Source: Chloroflexota bacterium (GTDB taxonomy: Bacteria > Chloroflexota > Chloroflexia > Chloroflexales > Herpetosiphonaceae). From it: 64,000 bases of DNA. The notes beneath the pieces are model-generated. The model had not been told where the DNA came from and did not search any database. It saw only the letters and a list, made by a program, of their open reading frames with translations. The DNA lies in NCBI GenBank assembly GCA_020161265.1, contig JAIUOC010000003.1, forward strand, positions 516,299-580,298. Reading direction: 5' to 3'. Below are positions 25,132 to 33,787 of the stretch, piece by piece (position 1 is the first letter of the stretch; every line of letters starts with the position of its first letter). The position numbers were made by a program, and so were the translations under genes.

Positions 25132-28100
25132 GTGCAATATGCAATTGATTACCCCCAACTGAATGATGATTTGATTCAACGCCCACGCCTTCAAGCTCAA
25201 TTGGAGGCGTGTTGGACATGTCGTTTGACGATGGTCGTGGCGGCGGCTGGCTATGGCAAAACCACCGCGCTAGCCCAGTGGATGCAGCAAACGCTTGGCG
25301 GCGATTGGCTGTGGTATGGCCTGCATAGCCCAACCGAGGCTGATCAGCTTCAGCGTTTGTTGAGCAGCCTAACCAAAGCTCGCTTCCCTCAAATCAATCC
25401 GATCAATAGTTTGGCTGATTTGTTTGATTGCTGGGCAACCTTGGCTCCGCGCCGAATTGCCTTGGTGCTTGATGATTGTCAACATTTGCAGGCGAGTGCT
25501 TGGCGTTTGTTGAATGAATTGGCTCGTTTTGCGCCGACCAACCTGCATCTTGTTTTGAGCAGCCGCCAATTGCCACAGCTTGATTGGGCTGGTTTAGCGG
25601 CGCGGGGGCAATATCGCCAATTAACTGCCGCTGAATTGCGATTTAGCCAAGCTGAATTGCAGGAGCTATTGCCTACTCAAAGCCCGATCCAACGCCAAGC
25701 TGCTTGGCAAGCAACCAACGGCTGGCCTGCTGGTTTGCGCTTGTGGCGGGCCTTGCCCTCAGGTTATCAAGGCACAATCAGCGATTTTCTCGCCCAAGAT
25801 GTGTTGGGGCAATTGCCTGAGGCGGTGCGGCGTACTGCCCAATTTGCCGCGCTCTTGCCCTTTTTTAATCAAGCAGTACTGACGGCGATGGCCGCGCCTG
25901 ACCCAGCTAGTTTATGGCATTACAACCTGTTTGTACTACCTGATCACGCCGAATGGTGGCGCTTTGAGCCATTTTGGTTGGAAGTGCTGCGCCAACAACC
26001 GTTGGCTGAAACTACTCAATTGTTGGCCCAAGCGGCCACATGGTTCGAGCAGCAGGGGCATCTGGCGGCAGCCTTGGATGTCTGGTGTCGTTTAGGGCAG
26101 TGGCCGCAGGTGGCCGAGCAGCTTAAGCACCATGGTTTGCAATTGTTGGCTCAACATCAGCCAGTGTTGCAATGGCTCCAACAACTGCCGCTGGCCGAGC
26201 GCCAAATTGCCGAATTGCTGCATCTGTATGGGCTGGCTTTGCGCGAACACGACCCTGTGCTTGCGGCCCAAACCTTGGCTCAAGCAGCCCAACGCTATCG
26301 GGCTGAGCAACGTTATGCCGAGGCTTTTCAGGTGGTTGGCGAACAATGTTTGATCTATTTTTGGCAGGGCGATGAGCAAGCCTTAATTGGGGTGGCGCGT
26401 GAAAGTTTTAGCCTCAAAAGTTTTGTTTGGTATCGTCAACGCCGCGATTTGTTGAAATTTCCCTTGTTATTGTTTCAAATCAAGCGTGGTCGCTATCTCA
26501 AGGCCTTGGCGACGGCCCAAAGTTTAGCCCAAAGCGAATTACCCTTCTTTTGGCGTTGGGTGGCAGCCTGCGTTGTTGGTGGCTTATACACGATTTTGAC
26601 CTTGCCGAACGAGGGCATTCAATGGCTCGAAGTTTGGTTGCAACACCCCCAAGTTCAAGCCGAACCAGCCATGCGCATGAGTTTGCTCGATTTGTTGGCA
26701 ACCTGCTTGATGAGCCGCGCCGCGCCCGACGATCGGATTGCTGCCCAAGATTTAGCTGATCAAGCCAGCCGTTTGAGCGAACGCTATGGCGTGCGTTTGA
26801 CTCGTTTGCAAACGCGCGGGACGAAACTCGGTTTGGCCTTGTTGGAAGCTGATCGACCAACGACTGAGCGTTTGATTCAGCAATTGCTTTTGCCGAGCGA
26901 TGAGCCATTGCCCTCGATTATGCGCAATCGCTTGCTTGCACTACGCGCCTTTGCTTGGGCTAGTTTGGGCGAAATTAAGCTGGCGCAGCATGATGCAACG
27001 CTCAGCGAACGCGGCTTGATTCGCGATGATGCGCTGTATGGAGCTGATCCACGCATGTGGTTGATGTTGGCGCAAGCCTGGTTTTGCTGTGGCGAATATC
27101 AACGGGCCTTGGCGGCTTTGGAGCGTGCCAAACCGCTGCTCGAGGCCGCTCAATCGCCGATTTTACGCTTGCGAGCAGGCTTGGTGCAGCTGGCTAGTCG
27201 TTGGCAACTTCAGCCTAGCCCGCAGTTAATTGCCGAAGCGACCACGATTTGGCGCGATTACTTATCCGATGGCGACCGCCATATGAACGCAACGCCGCTG
27301 CGTTTAACCACGTTGTTGGTGGAATTGGGCTTGCGCACGGGGATTGCGCCACAGCGAATCGCCCAATTTTTAGCTGAGCGTGATCGGGCGGCTTTAGAAG
27401 AAATTTGCTGGAAACTGTATGCCGAGCAGCCGCAACAGCAAACCGCGCTCTTGCAACTTTTGGGCTTATATGGCTCGGCAGCCAGCCTTGAGCGGTTGCA
27501 AGAAGTGATTAAACAAGCCTCGACCCAGCAGCGCAAAATTGCCCAGCACAGTTTAACCAGCATTCGCCAGCGCCCAGCCTATGCACTGAAAATTCAACTT
27601 TTTGGTAGTTTGCAACTTTGGCGTGGCGCAGAATTGGTCGATCCCAACGAGTGGTCGCGTGAGAAGGCGCGGCAATTATTGGCCTTATTGGTGCTGCAAC
27701 GCCCAAGAATTATCAGCCGTGAAGCCTTGATCGAGCACTTTTGGCCTGATCTTACGCCGCAAGCCGCCGATGGAGCATTGCGAGTTACTTTAAATGCCCT
27801 GTTGCATGTGCTAGAGCCAGAACGCAGCGGCGGCGCTAATTCGGCCTTTGTGTTGAGTGAAGCAGCTGGCTTGCGTTTAAATCCACAAGCGCAGATCGCT
27901 ACCGATTATGCTGAATTTCAAACCTTGCTACAAACTGCCGCCAAACAACGCCAGCAGGGAGCCATGCCTGCCGCTTTACAAGCCTATCAAGCAGCCTTGG
28001 CCTTGTATCAGGACGATTTATTAAGCGATATTGCTTACGCCGAATGGGTGCTGGATTGGCGTGAGCAAGCTTTGATCCAATTTGTGGCTGCAACCAGCGA

Positions 28101-28284
28101 TTATTTGGAATTATTGTTGGCTTATGGCCCGACTGCTGAGGCCATTCCCTATGCTGAGCGTTTGTTGAGCTATGACCCCTATCACGAACCAACCTATCTG
28201 CGCCTAATCGACATCTACCACATGTTGGGCAATGCTAGTGCTGCTGAGCGCATTCGAAAACGCCTCGAACGTATTTCCTTATAA
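25132..28284 (+). CDS. Large MalT-like NTPase / SARP-BTAD transcriptional regulator
   Basis: The protein has 1050 residues from GTG 25132, the first start in frame after the upstream stop; no clear RBS is seen. The STAND-type NTPase has Walker A AAAGYGKTT (37-45) and Walker B RIALVLDDCQ. A long helical repeat (TPR-like) middle follows. The C-terminus is an OmpR-like winged helix (FGSLQLWRGAELV, EWSREKARQLLALLVL, LIEHFWPD) and a BTAD domain (YQAALALYQDDLLSD, ERLLSYDPYHEPTYLRLIDI). SARP-BTAD proteins often activate natural-product clusters. It ends 198 nt before the RiPP precursor genes in the same direction, so it is the likely pathway regulator (inference). Confidence 0.88.
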   Translation: MQYAIDYPQLNDDLIQRPRLQAQLEACWTCRLTMVVAAAGYGKTTALAQWMQQTLGGDWLWYGLHSPTEADQLQRLLSSLTKARFPQINPINSLADLFDCWATLAPRRIALVLDDCQHLQASAWRLLNELARFAPTNLHLVLSSRQLPQLDWAGLAARGQYRQLTAAELRFSQAELQELLPTQSPIQRQAAWQATNGWPAGLRLWRALPSGYQGTISDFLAQDVLGQLPEAVRRTAQFAALLPFFNQAVLTAMAAPDPASLWHYNLFVLPDHAEWWRFEPFWLEVLRQQPLAETTQLLAQAATWFEQQGHLAAALDVWCRLGQWPQVAEQLKHHGLQLLAQHQPVLQWLQQLPLAERQIAELLHLYGLALREHDPVLAAQTLAQAAQRYRAEQRYAEAFQVVGEQCLIYFWQGDEQALIGVARESFSLKSFVWYRQRRDLLKFPLLLFQIKRGRYLKALATAQSLAQSELPFFWRWVAACVVGGLYTILTLPNEGIQWLEVWLQHPQVQAEPAMRMSLLDLLATCLMSRAAPDDRIAAQDLADQASRLSERYGVRLTRLQTRGTKLGLALLEADRPTTERLIQQLLLPSDEPLPSIMRNRLLALRAFAWASLGEIKLAQHDATLSERGLIRDDALYGADPRMWLMLAQAWFCCGEYQRALAALERAKPLLEAAQSPILRLRAGLVQLASRWQLQPSPQLIAEATTIWRDYLSDGDRHMNATPLRLTTLLVELGLRTGIAPQRIAQFLAERDRAALEEICWKLYAEQPQQQTALLQLLGLYGSAASLERLQEVIKQASTQQRKIAQHSLTSIRQRPAYALKIQLFGSLQLWRGAELVDPNEWSREKARQLLALLVLQRPRIISREALIEHFWPDLTPQAADGALRVTLNALLHVLEPERSGGANSAFVLSEAAGLRLNPQAQIATDYAEFQTLLQTAAKQRQQGAMPAALQAYQAALALYQDDLLSDIAYAEWVLDWREQALIQFVAATSDYLELLLAYGPTAEAIPYAERLLSYDPYHEPTYLRLIDIYHMLGNASAAERIRKRLERISL

Positions 28285-28324
28285 CACTTCACTTTTTTAC
28301 ACATTTAATTAATGTATTTTAACT

Positions 28325-28351
28325 AAGAGCGATAGCTGATATATCGCTCTT
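28325..28351 (+). terminator. Hairpin after the BTAD regulator
   Basis: AAGAGCGATA (28325-28334) pairs perfectly with TATCGCTCTT (28342-28351) around a 7-nt loop, 41 nt after the regulator stop. The T-run is weak (ATATCGGTTT). The rest of the gap up to 28482 would have to hold the precursor promoter; I see only weak boxes. Confidence 0.6.
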
Positions 28352-28482
28352 ATATCGGTTTAACTATCGTTGGCCCAATAGTTTACGCCATGGCGATATG
28401 GTGTAATAGCCCTGTCAACAACGAGGTGCGCACCCACAGCTGACACACTCACAATTGCTTAGTCTAACAGGAGTACCACCCC

Positions 28483-28671
28483 ATGGCAGATGTAAAGAAT
28501 TTGATCGATGCTGAAGTGACCGCCGCCGAAACCGAATTGTTCGCTGATGAATTGGAAGAGCATGTAACCAATGCCGCCGCTGCCTGTGTTTCATCGTTAG
28601 GTTCACTCAGCACCTCAGGCACGATTTGTACCGTCAGCACCTTCTGCACCGCCGCCATCGAAGCCCAATAA
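28483..28671 (+). CDS. RiPP precursor peptide A1
   Basis: The peptide has 62 residues from ATG 28483, with AGGAG 9 nt upstream. The acidic leader (MADVKNLIDAEVTAAETELF, then ADELEEHVTNAAAA) is followed by a Ser/Thr/Cys-rich core: CVSSLGSLSTSGTICTVSTF and CTA, with tail AIEAQ. The leader is of the thiopeptide/azole type. Core Cys 35, 49 and 55 and many Ser/Thr are candidate sites for azole formation and dehydration. The leader cleavage point cannot be read; cleavage before Ser 37 or Ser 38 would resemble thiopeptides that start with Ser. It is the first of three tandem copies in front of the modification genes. Confidence 0.9.
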   Translation: MADVKNLIDAEVTAAETELFADELEEHVTNAAAACVSSLGSLSTSGTICTVSTFCTAAIEAQ

Positions 28672-28707
28672 ATTGAATTGTCTTCTTAGTTAGCGAGGAT
28701 TTTACTT

Positions 28708-28896
28708 ATGTCAGATGTAAAAAACTTGATCGACGCTGAAGTGACCGCCGCTGAAACCGAATTGTTCGCTGATGAATTGGAAGAGCACGTAAGCAACGCC
28801 GCTGCCGCCTGTGTTTCATCGTTAGGTTCACTCAGCACCTCAGGCACGATTTGTACCGTCAGCACCTTCTGTACCGCTGGTGTCGCTGAAAAATAA
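28708..28896 (+). CDS. RiPP precursor peptide A2
   Basis: The peptide has 62 residues from ATG 28708 with GAGGA upstream. It is almost identical to A1: leader changes are Ala2Ser and Thr29Ser, and the core up to Ala 57 is the same. Only the last residues differ (AGVAEK instead of AAIEAQ). An identical core with a different tail suggests that A1 and A2 give the same mature product and that the tail is removed or not part of it. Confidence 0.9.
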   Translation: MSDVKNLIDAEVTAAETELFADELEEHVSNAAAACVSSLGSLSTSGTICTVSTFCTAGVAEK

Positions 28897-28934
28897 CCTG
28901 GCTCTCTCTTAGCTACTTTGTGAGGAATGCATTA

Positions 28935-29123
28935 ATGACAGACGTAAAGAACTTGTTGGCTGCTGAAGTGACCGCTGATGATGCTGATTTATTTGCCGAT
29001 GAACTAGAAGAGCACATTAGCAACGCTGCCGCCAGCTGTTTATCATCGTTGGGTTCATTGAGTACTTCAGGTTCAATTTGTACCGTTAGCTGTTTCTGCA
29101 CGGCTGAGGCTGAAATTCAGTAG
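28935..29123 (+). CDS. RiPP precursor peptide A3 (variant core)
   Basis: The peptide has 62 residues from ATG 28935 with GAGGAA 9 nt upstream. The leader is more diverged (LLAAEVTADDADLF, then ADELEEHISNAAAS), and the core is CLSSLGSLSTSGSICTVSCF plus CTA, tail EAEIQ. Compared with A1 the core has Val36Leu, Thr47Ser and Thr53Cys, so it gains one thiazole site and should give a second congener. The LFADELEEH leader stretch is kept in all three and is a likely recognition site for the E1-like partner. Confidence 0.9.
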   Translation: MTDVKNLLAAEVTADDADLFADELEEHISNAAASCLSSLGSLSTSGSICTVSCFCTAEAEIQ

Positions 29124-29142
29124 TGTGGTGTAAGGGAGCCAG

Positions 29143-29251
29143 GCAGCAGGAAACTGCTTCTGCTGCTTGCACCTTCCCCCAGCACTACGCCTACATGGTG
29201 GAAGTATGACTACACAGCACAGGCTCCGGCTACCGCAAGGGTCTGGAGCCT
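29143..29251 (+). promoter_or_regulatory. Two hairpins between precursor and enzyme genes
   Basis: GCAGCAG (29143-29149) pairs with CTGCTGC (29160-29166), and AGGCTCC (29221-29227) pairs with GGAGCCT (29245-29251). Neither has a strong T-run. Their place, right after the last precursor and before the first enzyme gene, fits partial termination or RNA processing that keeps precursor transcripts more abundant than enzyme transcripts. Confidence 0.45.
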
Positions 29252-29275
29252 TGACTGATTAAATGGAGTATGACG

Positions 29276-29806
29276 ATGGATGGATTTTTGCTCGCGAATG
29301 CTTCAACCTCAAACGCCGCACTCTTCGAACAACTAGCCGATTTGGGTGTATCCCTTCAGCACAAAGCCACCGCGCAACGCCCCGCCAGCTGGTTATGGAT
29401 TTGCACCAACCAGGTTGAGGAAACCGATCGCTTAATCTCGTTCGTCACGTCCACTCCATTGCCGGTGGTAGTGCTTCAGCCATTGGTGCATACGCTACGG
29501 CTTGGGCCATTGTTTGGCGCTGATGATTATTGCTGTGTTGATTGTTTTCAACGGTATAACGCTCTTTTTCCCACTCCCGCAACCAGCGATTATCTGATGG
29601 CGCTGCCAGCTTGGCAAACTGCTGCCCGTTGGCTCACCAATCAATTGCCACAGCTCGCCGCCCGCATCCTGGTGATTCGGGCTGATGGAACCAGTCAATT
29701 AGGTCGTTTGCCGCGTGACCCATTATGTTTGCGCTGCTCGTCCTTCCGCAACTACCCAATCGATTCCCTACAGCAACTTCATCAACCATCGGATAACGGA
29801 GTGTAA
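29276..29806 (+). CDS. Small tetracysteine E1/F-like RiPP protein
   Basis: The protein has 176 residues; ATG 29276 has GGAG 7 nt upstream, and ATG 29270 is too close to it. Two CxxC pairs, CVDC (87-90) and CLRC (151-154), and the preceding LRLGPLFGADDYCC resemble the zinc-binding C-terminal part of ThiF/E1-like cyclodehydratase partners. The N-terminal adenylation-like domain is shortened. It probably acts as a scaffold or precursor-binding partner of the YcaO protein, whose gene starts 2 nt after this stop. No closer family is recognised. Confidence 0.65.
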   Translation: MDGFLLANASTSNAALFEQLADLGVSLQHKATAQRPASWLWICTNQVEETDRLISFVTSTPLPVVVLQPLVHTLRLGPLFGADDYCCVDCFQRYNALFPTPATSDYLMALPAWQTAARWLTNQLPQLAARILVIRADGTSQLGRLPRDPLCLRCSSFRNYPIDSLQQLHQPSDNGV

Positions 29807-29808
29807 TC

Positions 29809-31122
29809 ATGTCAAAGACGTTTTTATCAATTGATGACATTTTGACGCGGGTTGCGCCGTTGGTGAATCCGCGAACCGGAATCTTGGGCACTGCAACCGA
29901 ACTACCACGCACGCCTGGTAATCCTGCAATTCCAGTCTATAGCACCAACATTCATTGTGCCGAGCTAGCTATGACCGAGGCTCCAGCGGGCACGGGTGTA
30001 TTTTTGGAACGGGAATGGGCTAAGGCGAAATCTTATTGTGAAGCCCTCGAACGTTATTGCAATGTCAAGCATGCGCATCAAAACTTTATTGTGGCGACCC
30101 GTCAAGAGTTGGGTATCGAAGCAGTTGATATGGAGTTATTTCCCCGCTGCTCCGATGCTGAATATCGCAACCCTGCTAACCCAACCACCCCGCCGAGCAA
30201 CCGCCAACCCATGCGCTGGGTCGAAGGCTATTCGCTAATTTCAGGCCAGCCGATGTATGTTCCAGCGATTGGAGTCTATGTTGGGATGCAGCCTGAATAT
30301 GCTGGCGAAACCTTTACTACCTCGATTTCAACTGGCACGGCGCTGGCAGCCAGCTACGAACAAGCAATTGTAACTGGCATTGGCGAGGCGATCGAACGCG
30401 ATGCCTTGAGTATTGCCTGGTGGCAAAAATTGGCCTTGCCCCAAGTTGATTTGCGCGAATTTCCTGACCCAGCCTTCCAAGAACGCTTGAGTCGGGTCGA
30501 AGCGGCTCAAATTCAGAGCTATTTTTTTGATGCAACCACTGATTTAGGCGTTGCGACGATCTATGCAGTCCAAGTTGCGCCCCATGGTCGGTTGCGCACA
30601 ATGGTAATGTCGGCCACGCGTACCAATCCATTGGCCTTGCCCAGCAAAGTGCTCGACGAATCGGCGGCCTCGCGGATTGGTATCGAGCATTCGTTGAGCC
30701 AACCGTTGCCCTTTGATCCTGCCGATTATCGCACCTTTATGCGCTTGAGTGATGGCGCTGCCTACTATGCCGATGCGGCCACCGCTCCAGCCTTTGATTT
30801 CTTGTTTGAGCAAACTCGCTGGCGCACGCTCGACCAACTGCCACGGCTCGATCATCCTGATCCAGCGGTCGAAGCCCAGCGCTTGATCGATATTTTTCGG
30901 CGGGCTGGGCTGGAACTGATTGTGGTCGATTTGACCTTGCCAGCCTTGCGCGAAGTTGGTTTGTATACGATCAAAGTGGTTGCGCCACAATTGATGCCCT
31001 TCAGTTGTAACTATAATGCTCGCTTTTTGGCTACGCCGCGCTTGTATAGCGTGCCGGAGCGCATGGGCTACCCCGTTTTGGCCGAAGCTGAATTAAACCA
31101 TTGGCCTCAGCCATTTGCCTAG
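29809..31122 (+). CDS. YcaO-domain cyclodehydratase
   Basis: The protein has 437 residues from ATG 29809. YcaO enzymes use ATP to activate the peptide backbone and cyclise Cys, Ser or Thr into azolines. ATP/Mg motifs are present: AKSYCEALERY with Glu 78 and Glu 81, STGTALAASYEQAI, and GIGEAIERDA with Glu 193 and Glu 196. The C-terminus ends HWPQPFA, a short form of the PxP-rich tail that enters the active site in azoline-forming YcaOs. It sits among tetracysteine E1-like genes and upstream of SagB-type genes, as in thiopeptide and linear azole peptide loci. Confidence 0.93.
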   Translation: MSKTFLSIDDILTRVAPLVNPRTGILGTATELPRTPGNPAIPVYSTNIHCAELAMTEAPAGTGVFLEREWAKAKSYCEALERYCNVKHAHQNFIVATRQELGIEAVDMELFPRCSDAEYRNPANPTTPPSNRQPMRWVEGYSLISGQPMYVPAIGVYVGMQPEYAGETFTTSISTGTALAASYEQAIVTGIGEAIERDALSIAWWQKLALPQVDLREFPDPAFQERLSRVEAAQIQSYFFDATTDLGVATIYAVQVAPHGRLRTMVMSATRTNPLALPSKVLDESAASRIGIEHSLSQPLPFDPADYRTFMRLSDGAAYYADAATAPAFDFLFEQTRWRTLDQLPRLDHPDPAVEAQRLIDIFRRAGLELIVVDLTLPALREVGLYTIKVVAPQLMPFSCNYNARFLATPRLYSVPERMGYPVLAEAELNHWPQPFA

Positions 31123-31139
31123 TTTGAAAGGATTGCCCG

Positions 31140-31958
31140 ATGGATCAACTTTATTCAACTCTTGTGGCAACCCATCAGCAATGGCTGTTTGCCCAAGGTT
31201 TACACGAAAATCGTTCAGCTCGTTTGCTCTTGGTGACCGACGCAGTGATGGCGCAGGCACTCTTGGCTCGCTTGGGGCAACTACCCTTAGCCCAGGTGAC
31301 CGTCGCCGCCTTATCCAGCGCCGATCATGGCCCAATTTCACAACAGATTCGCGAATTGACCAGTACGTTTCCAATTCAGTTGCTAGCGCGACCTTTCGCT
31401 GCTGGTGGCTTGGGCTTGCTGCTCAGTCGCTATCACGCCGCAGCATTAATCACTCAGCGGCCTTATCCGGCGGTGGCCGAAGCCTTGAATCAAGCCAGTT
31501 TACGGGCTGCCACGCCATGGACTGCGCTCAGTCTGTGGGGCGCACAAATTACCCTAGGGCCGACGATTTTGCCCAATCACACCGCCTGTTATGCCTGTTA
31601 TCAAGCGCGATTACGCTCGTGCGAAACCCGCAACGATGTCTGGCAGGCGCGGGATGGCTTTTTGCGGCGGCAACAACAAGCCTTGTTTCAGCCCTCGCTG
31701 GCGGCGCTCAATCAATTGGCTGCTAGCTATGGCTTGGCCGAAATCGAGCGCTTATTGCTTGGTCAACAACCACCGTTGGCGCTAGGCCGCGAAGTTCAAT
31801 GGGATACATTCAATCTTGGCGTGAGCCGCAATCATGTTGAGCCATTTGAAAACTGTTCAGCCTGTGGTGGCCAGCAAAATACTACTTGGATTGGCCATGA
31901 TCAATTAGCTCAGGTGGTGTCCAAATTAAGCTTGCAAGCCCGCGAGGTGGCACTATGA
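31140..31958 (+). CDS. E1/ThiF-like RiPP partner protein with Cys4 zinc site
   Basis: The protein has 272 residues from ATG 31140 with AAAGGA 7 nt upstream. It ends with ATGA overlapping the next gene. It has the late part of TOMM E1-like partners: ITLGPTILPNHTACYACYQA with Cys 150 and 153, and NCSACGG with Cys 239 and 242, a tetracysteine zinc site. The first ~100 residues look like a shortened Rossmann region without a clear nucleotide loop. It likely helps deliver the precursor to YcaO. Confidence 0.75.
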   Translation: MDQLYSTLVATHQQWLFAQGLHENRSARLLLVTDAVMAQALLARLGQLPLAQVTVAALSSADHGPISQQIRELTSTFPIQLLARPFAAGGLGLLLSRYHAAALITQRPYPAVAEALNQASLRAATPWTALSLWGAQITLGPTILPNHTACYACYQARLRSCETRNDVWQARDGFLRRQQQALFQPSLAALNQLAASYGLAEIERLLLGQQPPLALGREVQWDTFNLGVSRNHVEPFENCSACGGQQNTTWIGHDQLAQVVSKLSLQAREVAL

Positions 31959-33787
31959 CCCAGGCAATTGATTTACACAGCCAACTCCAGAGCGATCCGC
32001 AGGTGCAAATTCCAACCCGCCCACGGATCTCCGATGAAATTGCCCGAGTTTGGCATAACGAACAGCTGTTGTTATTGCTGGGCGGGCCGCAAGATGTGGT
32101 GTTGCGTGGCAAAGCGGTGCGCAATCTGCTGCCGCAACTCTTGCCTTTGTTGAATGGTCTCAACACCCGCGAAACGATTGGCGAACGCTTGGCGCAATTC
32201 AAGCCCACAACGATTGACGATACCTTGCAGTTGTTGTATGTGCAGGGGGTGCTTGAAGAAGGCCCATTGCCGAGCAATACGCTTGATCCCCAAGTTGCCC
32301 GCGCATTCAGTCAACAACTAGCTTTTTACAGCCGCTTTGTTGACCAAACGCGGGTCTGTCGCAATCGCTATGAAGTGCTGCAACGCTTGCAAGCGACGCC
32401 TTTGTTGTTGATTGGTGGCGAGCGTTTGGTTGCTCCATTGCTGCATCAATTGGCGCAAGCTGGCTTAGGCCGCGCCACTTGGCTGGCCAATGCAGATCCA
32501 ACCACAACCTATGCCCTGCCACATTTGGCGCTTGATCTTCAAGTTCCGCAGGCTGATCAATTACTTGCAGCAGTTGATCATTGGTTAGATGAGCATCACG
32601 AGGGCTTGATCTGTTTGCTGACTAGCACGGCGCAGGCTGAATTAACCCAGGCACTCAATCAACGGGCGATTCAAGCGCAAACTCGCTTTACCCGACTTTG
32701 GCTGCACCCACAGCATATTGAGCTTGGCCCGACTACCTTTGTTGGTGAAGCTGGCTGTTATGCCTGTGCCGAGCAAGTTGATAGCCATGAACCACAATTA
32801 AGCGAGCCAACCGCGCCGCTGAGCCTCAACGAGCAGTTAGCCTTGAGCCAAGCAAGTTTGGTGGTTGGCAACCTGATTTCGGGCTTGAGTCCAGTGATTA
32901 CGGGCGGCGTGCGTTATCTGCTTGATCCAACGACGCTCGAATTTGTGGCTCAATCAGTGCATCGTTTGGTGTTGTGCCCAGTTTGTGGCCAGCCCAACCT
33001 CGATGCGCCCCGCGATCTGTTGGTAGGCGCGGGCCATTTCGAGAATTTGCCGCTGTGGTATCACGCCAACACCGATGAACGTAGTTACGCGATTTTCCCC
33101 AAGGCCCATCAACAGCATTATGCGCCAAAAAATGCGATTGCAATCGTCAGCGGGGCTAAGGGTTATACCAATAGCCAACGTCATGCGCTGAGCGAATTGC
33201 AAGGCCAATGGCAGCCTGATTCAACTGTTGATCTCAGCATTCAATTACCAGTTCAAACCACGATTGCGCCCTTAGCTTGGCTGTTTGAGCAAGCATTTGT
33301 GCGCAAACCAGCCACCCAGGCGATCGCCGCTGGCCAACGTTTTGTGCCTTCGGGCGGCAATCTAGCCTCGCAAACCGTCTATTTGCTCAACCACAAGCTG
33401 AGCAATTTGGCGACTGGCATCTATCACTTGAACCAACATGACGCTTCGTTGGAAGCAATTCGCCCCCAATTTAGCTGGGATGACGTCTCCAAAGCCTTCC
33501 CCAGCGATCCGCTGAATCAACAAACCTTGGGTTTGATTGTGCTGACGGCGGCGATTGGGCGAGTTGAAGGCAAATACGGTGCAAAATCGTATCGCATCGC
33601 GCTCTACGATTGTGGCGTTGCTGCGCAGGCAATTGAATTTTTGGCAGCTGCTGCAGGCTGGCAAATCGAGCAAATCAGCGCCTTCTACGATCAAGAACTG
33701 CGCGATCTGCTCCATGTCTATAGCCCAAGCGAAACCCCGTTGCTGGTGCTGCGGCTGGTTGCGCCCAATCCTGAGGTGCTGCAATGA
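31955..33787 (+). CDS. Fusion of E1/ThiF-like partner and SagB-type dehydrogenase-like domain
   Basis: The protein has 610 residues from ATG 31955 (ATGA overlap with the gene before). Residues ~25-105 look like a winged-helix RiPP recognition element (RNLLPQLLPLLNGLNTRETI). A Rossmann-like stretch follows (PLLLIGGERLVAPLLHQLAQ), then the Cys4 site CYAC (268-271) and CPVC (341-344). From ~370 a nitroreductase-type SagB domain follows, with AGQRFVPSGGNLASQTVYLL and LATGIYHLNQH. So precursor recognition and azoline oxidation may sit in one chain. The next gene encodes a second SagB-type protein; such domains can act as heterodimers, which is possible here. Confidence 0.8.
   Translation: MTQAIDLHSQLQSDPQVQIPTRPRISDEIARVWHNEQLLLLLGGPQDVVLRGKAVRNLLPQLLPLLNGLNTRETIGERLAQFKPTTIDDTLQLLYVQGVLEEGPLPSNTLDPQVARAFSQQLAFYSRFVDQTRVCRNRYEVLQRLQATPLLLIGGERLVAPLLHQLAQAGLGRATWLANADPTTTYALPHLALDLQVPQADQLLAAVDHWLDEHHEGLICLLTSTAQAELTQALNQRAIQAQTRFTRLWLHPQHIELGPTTFVGEAGCYACAEQVDSHEPQLSEPTAPLSLNEQLALSQASLVVGNLISGLSPVITGGVRYLLDPTTLEFVAQSVHRLVLCPVCGQPNLDAPRDLLVGAGHFENLPLWYHANTDERSYAIFPKAHQQHYAPKNAIAIVSGAKGYTNSQRHALSELQGQWQPDSTVDLSIQLPVQTTIAPLAWLFEQAFVRKPATQAIAAGQRFVPSGGNLASQTVYLLNHKLSNLATGIYHLNQHDASLEAIRPQFSWDDVSKAFPSDPLNQQTLGLIVLTAAIGRVEGKYGAKSYRIALYDCGVAAQAIEFLAAAAGWQIEQISAFYDQELRDLLHVYSPSETPLLVLRLVAPNPEVLQ

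Noticed and set aside
28464..28658. Reverse-strand frames opposite the RiPP precursors
   Set aside because: The forward frames have RBSs, are conserved in three copies and lie in front of the enzyme genes; the reverse frames are shadows.
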